DNA of 64,000 bases from Streptomyces xanthophaeus (GTDB lineage: Bacteria > Actinomycetota > Actinomycetes > Streptomycetales > Streptomycetaceae): contig NZ_JOFT01000027.1 of assembly GCF_000725805.1 (NCBI RefSeq), positions 62,001 through 126,000 on the forward strand, read 5' to 3'. Shown here one piece after another: positions 8,093 through 15,047 of this stretch; within the stretch, counting starts at the first letter, position 1, and the number at the start of each line of letters is the position of its first letter. The position numbers were made by a program, and so were the translations under genes. The notes below the pieces were generated by a model that searched no databases, was not told where the DNA came from, and saw nothing but the letters and a program-made list of their open reading frames with translations.

Positions 8093-9610
8093 CTATCTGT
8101 CCCCGAAGACGGTGCGGTGCCAGTCCTTCGCGGCGACCGCGGTGTTGTCGTACATCACGTGCTTGACCTGCGTGTACTCCTCGAAGGAGTAGGAGCTCAT
8201 GTCCTTTCCGAAGCCGCTCGCCTTGTAGCCGCCGTGGGGCATCTCGCTGATGATCGGAATGTGGTCGTTGACCCAGACGCAGCCCGCCTTGATCTCGCGG
8301 GTGGCCCGGTTCGCCCGGTAGAGGTCGCGGCTCCAGGCGGAGGCGGCGAGTCCGTACGGGGTGTCGTTGGCCAGCGCGATGCCCTCGTCGTCGGTGTCGA
8401 ACGGCAGGACCACGAGGACCGGGCCGAAGATCTCGGACTGGACCACCTCGCTGTCCTGCGCGGCGCCCGCGATGAGGGTCGGCCGGTAGTAGGCGCCCCC
8501 GGCGAGTTCGCCCCCCGGGATCTCGCCGCCGGTCACCACGGTCGCGTAGGCGCGGGCGCGCTCGACGAAGCCGGCGACCCGGTCGCGCTGGGCGTGGGAG
8601 ACCAGCGGGCCCAGGTCCGTGGTCGCGGCGAAGGGGTCGCCCAGGCGGACGGTCTCCATCAGCTCGGCGACGCGGGCGACGAAGGCGTCGTGCAGCGGGC
8701 GCTGGACGTAGGCGCGGGTGGCGGCGGTGCAGTCCTGGCCGGTGTTGATGAGGGAGGCGGCGACGGCGCCGTGCGCGGCGGCCTCCAGGTCCGCGTCGTC
8801 GAAGACGAGGAAGGGGGCCTTGCCGCCGAGTTCCAGGTGCAGCCGCTTGACGGTGGCGGTGGCGATCTCGGCGACGCGCTTGCCGACGGCGGTGGAGCCG
8901 GTGAAGGAGGTCATGACCACGTCGGGGTGGCCGACCAGGTGCTCGCCGGCCTCCCGGCCCGCGCCGGTGACGATGTTGATCACTCCGTCGGGCAGGCCCG
9001 CGTCCTTGGCCGCCTGCGCGAACATCAGGGAGGTCAGCGGGGTCAGCTCGGCGGGCTTGAGGACGACGGTGTTGCCCGCGGCGATCGCCGGGAGGATCTT
9101 CCACGCCGCCATCTGGAGGGGGTAGTTCCAGGGTGCGATGGAGCCGACGACCCCGATGGCCTCGCGGCGCACGTAGGAGGTGTGGTCCCCGGAGTACTCG
9201 GCGGCCGCCTGCCCCTGGAGGTGGCGTGCCGCCCCCGCGAAGAAGGCGGTGTTGTCGATGGTCCCCGGTACGTCGAACTCCGTGGACAGCTTGACCGGCT
9301 TCCCGCACTGGAGGGACTCGGCGTACGCGAAGTCCGCCGCCTGCTCGCTCAGCACGGCGGCCAGCCGGTGCAGGGCGTCGGAGCGCTCGCCGGGGGTGGC
9401 GCCGGACCATCCGGGGAAGGCCCGGACCGCGGCGGCCACGGCCTCGTCGACGTCCGCGGTGCTCGCGAGTTCGTAGGTGAGGACCTCGTCACCCGTGGCC
9501 GGGTCGACCACGGTGTGTGACTGCCCGGAGGTGCCGGACCTCAGCCGTCCGTCGATGTACTGCGCGCCGTCCGCGAAGCGGTCCTTGACCTGGAAGCGAT
9601 TGCCCATCAC
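8093..9610 (-). CDS. Aldehyde dehydrogenase, gamma-aminobutyraldehyde type
   Basis: This NAD(P)-dependent aldehyde dehydrogenase (about 505 residues) would oxidise the aldehyde produced by amine oxidation or transamination of polyamines, giving GABA or its gamma-glutamyl derivative. The glycine motif FTGSTAVGKRV, the active-site Glu in LELGGKAP, the catalytic Cys in NTGQDCTAA and the cofactor-binding APWNYPL are intact. GTG at 9610 and ATG at 9607 are both possible starts; GGAGAG lies nine bases before the GTG. It is the promoter-proximal gene of the polyamine operon, with a palindromic operator candidate just upstream. Confidence 0.92.
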   Translation of the reverse strand: MMGNRFQVKDRFADGAQYIDGRLRSGTSGQSHTVVDPATGDEVLTYELASTADVDEAVAAAVRAFPGWSGATPGERSDALHRLAAVLSEQAADFAYAESLQCGKPVKLSTEFDVPGTIDNTAFFAGAARHLQGQAAAEYSGDHTSYVRREAIGVVGSIAPWNYPLQMAAWKILPAIAAGNTVVLKPAELTPLTSLMFAQAAKDAGLPDGVINIVTGAGREAGEHLVGHPDVVMTSFTGSTAVGKRVAEIATATVKRLHLELGGKAPFLVFDDADLEAAAHGAVAASLINTGQDCTAATRAYVQRPLHDAFVARVAELMETVRLGDPFAATTDLGPLVSHAQRDRVAGFVERARAYATVVTGGEIPGGELAGGAYYRPTLIAGAAQDSEVVQSEIFGPVLVVLPFDTDDEGIALANDTPYGLAASAWSRDLYRANRATREIKAGCVWVNDHIPIISEMPHGGYKASGFGKDMSSYSFEEYTQVKHVMYDNTAVAAKDWHRTVFGDR

Positions 9611-9629
9611 GCTCTCACGCTCTCCGTAG

Positions 9630-9653
9630 CTACAGTTCGAGCTACAGCTCGAA
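9630..9653 (-). promoter_or_regulatory. Palindrome and tandem repeat ahead of the polyamine operon
   Basis: A perfect inverted repeat TTCGAGC-TACA-GCTCGAA spans 9636-9653. It is also a tandem 12-base repeat (CTACAGTTCGAG at 9630-9641, CTACAGCTCGAA at 9642-9653). It lies 20 to 43 bases upstream of the GTG at 9610, where a repressor of the operon would bind. No known consensus is claimed. Confidence 0.5.
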
Positions 9654-9801
9654 TTGAGTGCCGATCCTGGCAGAGGCGGTGCCCTCGGCCAAGTGATTCC
9701 GTTGTTGCCTTTTGATTACGCGACGGAATCGGTCGACCATGTGTCGAGGCGCGCCCGAAATCCCGTACGAAGTGTCCGTGGCTACTGCCACACTCGCGTG
9801 C

Positions 9802-10380
9802 ATGGAGAAGATCGACGAACTGATCAAGCAGGTCAGCAGTGGTGGGCGGGTGAAGTTCCTGCCGTTCTGGGGCCACCGCCCCCGGCCCGACGGGACGCTC
9901 GGACCGAGCTGCCTCAGCCAGTGGTGGCCGTCGGAATTCACTGTGGGTGACGTCCGCTACGCCACGGCGGAGCACTGGATGATGGCCGGGAAGGCCCGGC
10001 TGTTCGGGGACGAGCAGGCCGTACGCGCCGCCCTGGAGGCGAAGACTCCGGCGGAGGCCAAGAACGCCGGGCGCCTCGTGCGCGGCTTCGACGACGCGGT
10101 GTGGCAGCGGGAGCGCTTCGCCCTGGTCGTGGAGGGCAGCGTGCACAAGTTCGGCTCCGACCCGGCCCTGAGCTCGTACCTGCTGGCCACCGGGGACCGG
10201 GTGCTCGTCGAGGCCAGTCCGATGGACCGGATCTGGGGCATCGGGCTCGCGGCCGACGACGAGCGCGCCCTGGACCCGGCGCGCTGGCGCGGGCTGAACC
10301 TGCTGGGCTTCGCCCTGATGGAGGCGCGCGGGCGGCTGCGCGCAGAGCTCCGCGGGGAGCTGAGCGCAGACGGCGCCTGA
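9802..10380 (+). CDS. NADAR-domain (YbiA/RibX-like) N-glycosidase
   Basis: The 192-residue protein belongs to the NADAR/YbiA family. Conserved pieces are VKFLPFWGH, EFTVGDVRYATAEHWMMAGKARLFGD, PMDRIWGIGL and WRGLNLLGFALMEAR. Members cleave N-glycosidic bonds, acting on riboflavin-pathway intermediates (RibX) or removing ADP-ribose from guanine bases. The ATG at 9802 gives a protein of normal family length; in-frame upstream starts such as GTG 9772 exist and none has a clear ribosome binding site. It is divergent from the polyamine operon and only 47 bases before the Y-RNA-like array and Ro60 gene, hinting at a nucleic-acid role. The substrate is unknown. Confidence 0.85.
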   Translation: MEKIDELIKQVSSGGRVKFLPFWGHRPRPDGTLGPSCLSQWWPSEFTVGDVRYATAEHWMMAGKARLFGDEQAVRAALEAKTPAEAKNAGRLVRGFDDAVWQRERFALVVEGSVHKFGSDPALSSYLLATGDRVLVEASPMDRIWGIGLAADDERALDPARWRGLNLLGFALMEARGRLRAELRGELSADGA

Positions 10381-10427
10381 CGGTAAATGCGTGGCGGCGG
10401 CCGGTGCCCCCGGCCTAACGTGATCCT

Positions 10428-10563
10428 TGTCCAGGTGCGCAGGTGAGACCTACTTCCACTGTTAATGGGGCGGCCGCGGGTTCGAGTCCCGTCACCGGCT
10501 TCGGGCCGGTGTAGCTCAGTCGGTAGAGCACCACGTGGTTTCGCCGCACTCGATCTCTGGACA
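10428..10563 (+). ncRNA. yrlA: Y-RNA-like RNA 1 (YrlA type) with permuted tRNA module
   Basis: The ends pair as TGTCCAG (10428-10434) with CTGGACA (10557-10563). Inside, GTGC pairs with GCAC and GGTGAGACC (10442-10450) with GGTTTCGCC (10537-10545), leaving TCGATCT (10550-10556) as a bulge; TACTTC follows the inner stem. The distal part is a tRNA rearranged end to end: T-arm GCGGG-TTCGAGT-CCCGT (10476-10492), acceptor stem CACCGGC/GCCGGTG (10493-10499 with 10505-10511) capped by a UUCG-type loop, then UA and a D-arm GCTC-AGTCGGTA-GAGC (10514-10529). There is no anticodon arm. This is the layout of bacterial YrlA RNAs that bind Ro60. Ends are estimated from the stem. Confidence 0.85.
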
Positions 10564-10572
10564 CTGCATCAC

Positions 10573-10647
10573 GCACCTCCCGGTGCGCGGGCTGCGGCTA
10601 CTTCTTCCACGAAACCATGCCGCCGCCACCTTGATCTCGGGAGGCGC
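10573..10647 (+). ncRNA. Y-RNA-like RNA 2, minimal, no tRNA module
   Basis: This unit repeats the conserved blocks of its neighbours: GTGCGCGGG, then TACTTC (10599-10604), and the 3' bulge TTGATCT (10631-10637). Its outer stem CCTCCCG (10576-10582) pairs with CGGGAGG (10638-10644), and its inner stem GGC-T-GCGGC pairs with GCCGC-C-GCC. Both stems differ in sequence from units 1 and 3 yet keep pairing. Only about 14 bases (10605-10618) separate TACTTC from the 3' strand of the inner stem, so the tRNA-like module is absent. It could bind Ro60 without an effector arm. Whether it is expressed is unknown. Confidence 0.65.
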
Positions 10648-10799
10648 ACGTGCGGGAGGCCCGGTGCGCAGGCAACGGTTACTTCTCGGGATCAGCAGGT
10701 GGCGGGTTCGAGTCCCGCCCGGCTCCGGCCGGTAGCTCAGACGCGTAGAGCAGCTGACACAAGTCCGTCGCCGACTTCGATCTCGGGCCTCCCGCACGT
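10648..10799 (+). ncRNA. yrlA: Y-RNA-like RNA 3 (YrlA type) with permuted tRNA module
   Basis: A perfect 16-base outer stem joins ACGTGCGGGAGGCCCG (10648-10663) to CGGGCCTCCCGCACGT (10784-10799). The inner stem GGCAACGG (10671-10678) pairs with CCGTCGCC (10765-10772) with one mismatch. TTACTTC (10679-10685) and the TCGATCT bulge (10777-10783) match units 1 and 2. The permuted tRNA module has T-arm GCGGG-TTCGAGT-CCCGC (10702-10718), acceptor CCGGC-TCCG-GCCGG (10719-10732), UA, and D-arm GCTC/GAGC (10735-10751) whose loop lacks the usual GG. TCAGC (10692-10696) pairs with GCTGA (10753-10757) to join module and body. It ends 40 bases before the Ro60 gene. Confidence 0.83.
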
Positions 10800-10839
10800 C
10801 ACGCCTCCCCCTGCTTCCTTTGAATTCGGGGGGATTCAC

Positions 10840-12447
10840 ATGGCTCGTTTCAACCTGCTCCGCTCCAAGGCGGCGCCCGCATCGCCCACTTCGCCGACCT
10901 CGCCCGTCCGCTCCACCGGCGCCCGTGCGGCCAACCACCACGGCAGCCGGGGACACCTGCGCGATCCGCGCTCCGAGCTGTTCCTGCTCGCCGTCGCCAA
11001 CTTCGTGACGCAGCGGACCGCCTACGAGAGCGGCGAGGCCCGCGACGGCCGCTTCGCGGCGCTCGTGCGCACCCTCGCCGTCGAGGACCCGCAGTGGACC
11101 GCCGGCCTGCTGGGCTGGCTGCGCGGGGAGGGCAACATGCGCACCGCCTCGCTGGTCGGAGCCGCCGAGTACGTCAAGGCGCGCCTCGACGCGGGTGCCA
11201 CCGACGGGCCCTCGAACCGCCAGGTCGTGGACTCGGTGCTGCGGCGCGCGGACGAGCCCGGTGAACTGCTCGCCTACTGGACGGCCGCGTACGGGCGCAA
11301 CGTGCCCAAGCCCGTCAAGCGCGGCATCGCCGACGCCGTGCGCAGGCTCTACAACGGGGCCTCGCTGCTGAAGTACGACTCCCCCTCGGGCCGGCAGGCG
11401 TACCGCTTCGGTGACGTCCTCAACCTCGTGCACGCCTCCCCCGACCCGGCCAAGGCCTGGCAGGGCGAGCTGTTCCGGTACGCCCTCGACCGGCGGCACC
11501 ACCCGGAGGCCGCGCGGGTCCCGGAGGGCAACCGCACCCTGGTCGCCCACCGGGCGCTGATGGACCTGCCGGTGGAGGAACGCCGGGCCGTGGTCGTCTC
11601 CCCCGAGGGCGCGGAGCGGTTCGCCGCGGCGGGCATGACCTGGGAGGCGCTGGCCGGATGGCTGCAGGGCCCGATGGACGCGGCCGCCTGGGAGGCGGTC
11701 ATCCCGTCCATGGGCCCGATGGCGCTGCTGCGGAACCTGCGCAACTTCGACCAGGCCGGGGTCTCGGACGAGGTCGCGGCCGAGGTGGCGGCGAAGGTCT
11801 GCGACCCGGAGGTCGTGGCCCGGTCCCGGCAGTTCCCCTTCCGCTACCTGGCCGCCTACCAGCACGCGCCCTCGCTGCGCTGGGCGTACCCGCTGGAGCA
11901 GGCGCTCGGCCACTCGCTGGGCAACGTCCCGGCGCTGGCCGGGCGGACGCTGATCCTCGTCGACCGGTCGGGGTCCATGTGGAGCCCGCTCTCGGACCGC
12001 TCCCAGCTCAACCGGGCGGACGCGGCGGCGGTCTTCGGTGCGGCGCTGGCCCAGCGGGCCGAGCGCGCGGACCTCGTGCAGTTCGGTACGAAGAGCCACG
12101 CGGTCGCGTACCGGCGGGGCGAGTCCGTGCTGAAGGTGCTGGAGCGGTTCGGGGACCTCGGCGGCACGAACACCTCCGAGGCCGTCCGGCAGCACTACAA
12201 GGGGCACGACCGGGTCCTGATCGTCACCGACGAGCAGGGCGACCACCGCTACTACGGCGGCGACCCGACGGAGCTGGTCCCGGACACCGTCCCGGTCTAC
12301 ACCTGGAACCTGGCGGGCTACCGGGTGGGCCACGCGCCTTCCGGTTCGGCGAACCGGCACACCTTCGGCGGGCTCACCGATGCGGCCTTCCGCATGGTGT
12401 CCCTGATCGAGGGCGGCCAGGACGCCGACTGGCCCTGGGCCGCGTAG
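10840..12447 (+). CDS. rsr: TROVE-domain Ro60 / Rsr RNA-binding protein
   Basis: This 535-residue protein is a bacterial Ro60 ortholog. The TROVE domain (about 30-340) is a HEAT-like ring that holds misfolded RNA ends and binds Y RNA on its surface. The C-terminal von Willebrand A domain has an intact MIDAS motif D375-x-S-x-S (LVDRSGSMWS) with GTNTSEA and VTDEQ further on. The start at 10840 follows a GGGGGG ribosome binding site seven bases upstream. Three Y-RNA-like units lie directly upstream on the same strand, as expected for an rsr locus. In other bacteria the Ro60-Y RNA complex tethers polynucleotide phosphorylase; that role here is inferred. Confidence 0.94.
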   Translation: MARFNLLRSKAAPASPTSPTSPVRSTGARAANHHGSRGHLRDPRSELFLLAVANFVTQRTAYESGEARDGRFAALVRTLAVEDPQWTAGLLGWLRGEGNMRTASLVGAAEYVKARLDAGATDGPSNRQVVDSVLRRADEPGELLAYWTAAYGRNVPKPVKRGIADAVRRLYNGASLLKYDSPSGRQAYRFGDVLNLVHASPDPAKAWQGELFRYALDRRHHPEAARVPEGNRTLVAHRALMDLPVEERRAVVVSPEGAERFAAAGMTWEALAGWLQGPMDAAAWEAVIPSMGPMALLRNLRNFDQAGVSDEVAAEVAAKVCDPEVVARSRQFPFRYLAAYQHAPSLRWAYPLEQALGHSLGNVPALAGRTLILVDRSGSMWSPLSDRSQLNRADAAAVFGAALAQRAERADLVQFGTKSHAVAYRRGESVLKVLERFGDLGGTNTSEAVRQHYKGHDRVLIVTDEQGDHRYYGGDPTELVPDTVPVYTWNLAGYRVGHAPSGSANRHTFGGLTDAAFRMVSLIEGGQDADWPWAA

Positions 12448-12463
12448 GCCGCGGGCCCTACGC

Positions 12464-12504
12464 CCCGCACCCCGCACCCGTTGCCATCGGGTGCGGGGTG
12501 CGGG
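12464..12504. terminator. 16-bp hairpin between convergent genes
   Basis: CCCGCACCCCGCACCC (12464-12479) pairs perfectly with 12489-12504 around a nine-base loop. It sits between the stops of the Ro60 gene and the convergent DUF4190 gene and can serve both strands. There is no T-run, which is usual in Streptomyces. Confidence 0.8.
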
Positions 12505-12513
12505 TGCGAGCCG

Positions 12514-13203
12514 TCAGGCCTTCTCGCGGACCTGGGAGTTCGAGTACGGGCTCCGGTCGTCGAACTCCGGGTCGTCGTCCCAGCTGTCCAGCCAGAACCC
12601 GGAGAACATGAGTGTGGTGATCAGGGCGCCCAGGCCGATGCCCACCGACCCCGTGATCAGGCCGGCCAGCGCCATGCCCCCGTTGTCCGCCTCACCGCGG
12701 GCGGCCTTGCCCCTGCCGAGCACTCCGTAGACGACGGCCCCGATGCCGATCGGGACCGCCAGGAACGCGGTGATGCAGCCGAAGGCCGCGACCACGGCGA
12801 GGATGCCGAGGACCAGGGCGGTGATGCCGAAGCCGTTGCTCAGCTGCCGGCCGCCGTACGGGTACCCCCCGTAGGCCTGCTGCCCCGGGTACCCGGGCGG
12901 GCCCGGGTAGCCCGCGTCGCCCGGGAAGCCGTACCCCGTCTGGGCGGGGGGCGGTCCGGGGTAGCCGTAACCGCCGGGGTCCGGCTGGGCCGGGTAACCG
13001 TACGCGGCCGAGGCCGGCCCGGGTATCTGCTGCGGGGCGGCCGGAGGCGGCCCGGCCAGGTCTTCCCCACCGGCGAGCGTCGGCTGGTCGTGCACGGACG
13101 GCGGCCCCGACACGCCCGGCGTGCCCTGCGGCTTGCCCAGGTCCGTAGCGGGACGCTCGGGCGGTGCCCACGGGTCTCGCTGCCCAGGACTGTTCTCGGT
13201 CAT
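12514..13203 (-). CDS. DUF4190 membrane protein with proline-rich tail
   Basis: The 229-residue protein has a disordered N-terminal half rich in Pro, Gly and Tyr (repeated GYPGPP and GYGYPG pieces, about residues 60-115) and then two closely spaced hydrophobic segments. The first, GITALVLGILAVVAAFGCITAF, and the glycine-rich GGMALAGLITGSVGIGLGALIT match the DUF4190 pattern found in many actinobacterial membrane proteins. The C-terminus is acidic (DSWDDDPEFDD). Function is unknown. It is divergent from the deaminase gene. Confidence 0.85.
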   Translation of the reverse strand: MTENSPGQRDPWAPPERPATDLGKPQGTPGVSGPPSVHDQPTLAGGEDLAGPPPAAPQQIPGPASAAYGYPAQPDPGGYGYPGPPPAQTGYGFPGDAGYPGPPGYPGQQAYGGYPYGGRQLSNGFGITALVLGILAVVAAFGCITAFLAVPIGIGAVVYGVLGRGKAARGEADNGGMALAGLITGSVGIGLGALITTLMFSGFWLDSWDDDPEFDDRSPYSNSQVREKA

Positions 13204-13310
13204 GCGGCCCCCTCTCGTCCAGCCATGCTAAGCGCTGGCGCCGACACTCCCGGGCCTGCCTACGATGAAGCCGGAACACCCGCACCTGCGCCATCCCGGA
13301 GGCATCCCCC

Positions 13311-14336
13311 ATGACCGACCTGCACCCCTTCATCGCGGGGCTGCCCAAGGCCGAACTGCACGTCCACCACGTCGGCTCCGCCTCCCCCCGCATCGTCGCC
13401 GAACTCGCCTCCCGGCACCCCGACTCGAAGGTGCCCACCGACCCCGAGGCCCTCGCCGACTACTTCACCTTCACCGACTTCGCCCACTTCATCGAGCTCT
13501 ACCTCTCGGTCGTGGACCTGGTCCGTACCCCCGAGGACGTCCGCGACCTGACCTTCGAGGTCGCCCGTGACATGGCCCGGCAGAACATCCGCTACGCGGA
13601 ACTGACCGTCACCCCGTACTCCTCCACCCGCCGCGGCATCGACGAGAACGCCTTCATGGAGGCCATCGAGGACGCCCGCAAGGCCGCGGAGAGCGAATTC
13701 GGCGTCATCCTGCGCTGGTGCTTCGACATCCCCGGCGAGGCCGGCCTGGCAGCCGCCGAGGAGACCTGCCGGCTCGCCGTCGAGCTGCGCCCCGAGGGCC
13801 TGGTCTCCTTCGGCCTCGGCGGCCCCGAGATCGGCGTCCCCCGCCCGCAGTTCAAGCCGTACTTCGACCGGGCCCGCGCCGCCGGACTGCACAGCGTGCC
13901 GCACGCCGGCGAGACCACCGGCCCGGAGACCGTCTGGGATTCCATCCGCGAGCTGGGCGCCGAGCGCATCGGCCACGGCACCAGCTCCACCCAGGACCCG
14001 GAACTGCTCGCCTACCTCGCCGAGCACCGCATCGCGCTGGAGGTCTGCCCGACCTCCAACATCGCCACGCGCGCGGTGGCCGACCTCGACCAGCACCCGG
14101 TCAGGGAGATGGTCGAGGCGGGCGTGCTCGTCACCATCAACAGCGACGACCCGCCGATGTTCGGCTCCGACCTCAACAACGAGTACGCGGTGGCCGCCCG
14201 GCTCCTCGGCCTGGACGAACTCGGTCTCGCCCGGCTCGCCAAGAACGCCGTCGAGGCCTCCTTCCTGGACGAGACGGGCAAGGCGAAGCTCAGCGCGGAG
14301 ATCGACACGTACACGGCGCAATGGCTCGCGCGCTGA
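13311..14336 (+). CDS. add: Adenosine deaminase-family enzyme
   Basis: This 341-residue metal-dependent deaminase of the amidohydrolase superfamily shows the metal ligands H17 and H19 in KAELHVHHVG, PHAGE, the catalytic RIGHG and the metal Asp in NSDDPP. Substrates in the family include adenosine, adenine and 6-aminodeoxyfutalosine. From memory, a Streptomyces avermitilis protein at the equivalent locus deaminates 6-aminodeoxyfutalosine in the futalosine route to menaquinone, so that role is plausible. The residue after HVH is His rather than the Leu common in adenosine deaminases. It is followed after 21 bases by the glycerophosphodiesterase gene. Confidence 0.9.
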   Translation: MTDLHPFIAGLPKAELHVHHVGSASPRIVAELASRHPDSKVPTDPEALADYFTFTDFAHFIELYLSVVDLVRTPEDVRDLTFEVARDMARQNIRYAELTVTPYSSTRRGIDENAFMEAIEDARKAAESEFGVILRWCFDIPGEAGLAAAEETCRLAVELRPEGLVSFGLGGPEIGVPRPQFKPYFDRARAAGLHSVPHAGETTGPETVWDSIRELGAERIGHGTSSTQDPELLAYLAEHRIALEVCPTSNIATRAVADLDQHPVREMVEAGVLVTINSDDPPMFGSDLNNEYAVAARLLGLDELGLARLAKNAVEASFLDETGKAKLSAEIDTYTAQWLAR

Positions 14337-14357
14337 AGTCCCCCTGAGAATGGGGCC

Positions 14358-15047
14358 ATGCGCACCCTGACTGCCGTCGGCCACCGCGGCGATCCCTACC
14401 GTGTCCGTGAGAACACCCTGTCCTCGATCCGCTCCGCGTTCGCGCGCGGGGCGGACGCGGTCGAGATCGACGTACGGCTGACCCGTGACGGGGTACCGGT
14501 CCTGCTCCATGACGATTCGCTCCAGCGGCTGTGGGGCCACGACGTCCGGCTCGACGAGGTGTCGGCCGCGCAGCTCAAGGAGATGACGCAGGGCGGGGTC
14601 CCGACCCTGCGCGACGCCCTGATGGAGGCGGGCGCCGGCCGGCTGATGCTCGACCTGCCCGGCGCCTCGCCCGGGACGGCACGGACCGTGGTCGGCCTGG
14701 TCCGCGAGTGCGGGGCGCGCGAGCGGACGTACTACTGCGCCGGCCCGCGCACGATGCTGGCGGTGCGCGCAGCCGATCCGGCGGCGGAGATCGCGCTGAC
14801 CTGGACCACGCTGTCGCCGCCGCGCCGGGTGCTGATCGACGCCGTGGCGCCGCGCTGGCTCAACTACCGCTTCGGGCTGGTCGACCGGGAGCTGACGGAC
14901 GCCCTGCACCGGGACGGGCTGCTGGTGTCCGCCTGGACGGCCGACACCCGGCGCACCATGCGGGGGCTGGTGCGGGCCGGGGTGGACTCGGTCACCACGA
15001 ACCGCCTGGACGCACTGACCGCCGTACGGGCCGAGCTCGGACGGTGA
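14358..15047 (+). CDS. Glycerophosphodiester phosphodiesterase
   Basis: This 229-residue GDPD-family protein would hydrolyse deacylated phospholipids to glycerol-3-phosphate and an alcohol. The catalytic HRGD near residue 9, the ENT that follows, and EIDVRLTRDGVPVLLHDD with the metal-binding Glu and Asp are intact; the barrel ends with SAWTADT and GVDSVTTNRLD. No signal peptide is seen, so it acts in the cytoplasm. Its stop overlaps the next start as GTGA, coupling it to the histidine kinase. Confidence 0.9.
   Translation: MRTLTAVGHRGDPYRVRENTLSSIRSAFARGADAVEIDVRLTRDGVPVLLHDDSLQRLWGHDVRLDEVSAAQLKEMTQGGVPTLRDALMEAGAGRLMLDLPGASPGTARTVVGLVRECGARERTYYCAGPRTMLAVRAADPAAEIALTWTTLSPPRRVLIDAVAPRWLNYRFGLVDRELTDALHRDGLLVSAWTADTRRTMRGLVRAGVDSVTTNRLDALTAVRAELGR

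Noticed and set aside
10441..10760. Ordinary tRNA genes suggested by GGTTCGAGTCCCG and TAGCTCAGTCGGTAGAGC
   Set aside because: The T-arm comes before the D-arm, the acceptor stem is closed by a loop, and there is no anticodon arm; a permuted Y-RNA module explains every part.
10465..10839. Upstream extension of the Ro60 reading frame through the intergenic region
   Set aside because: It runs through the structured RNA units. The ATG at 10840 has a strong ribosome binding site and starts a normal Ro60 protein.
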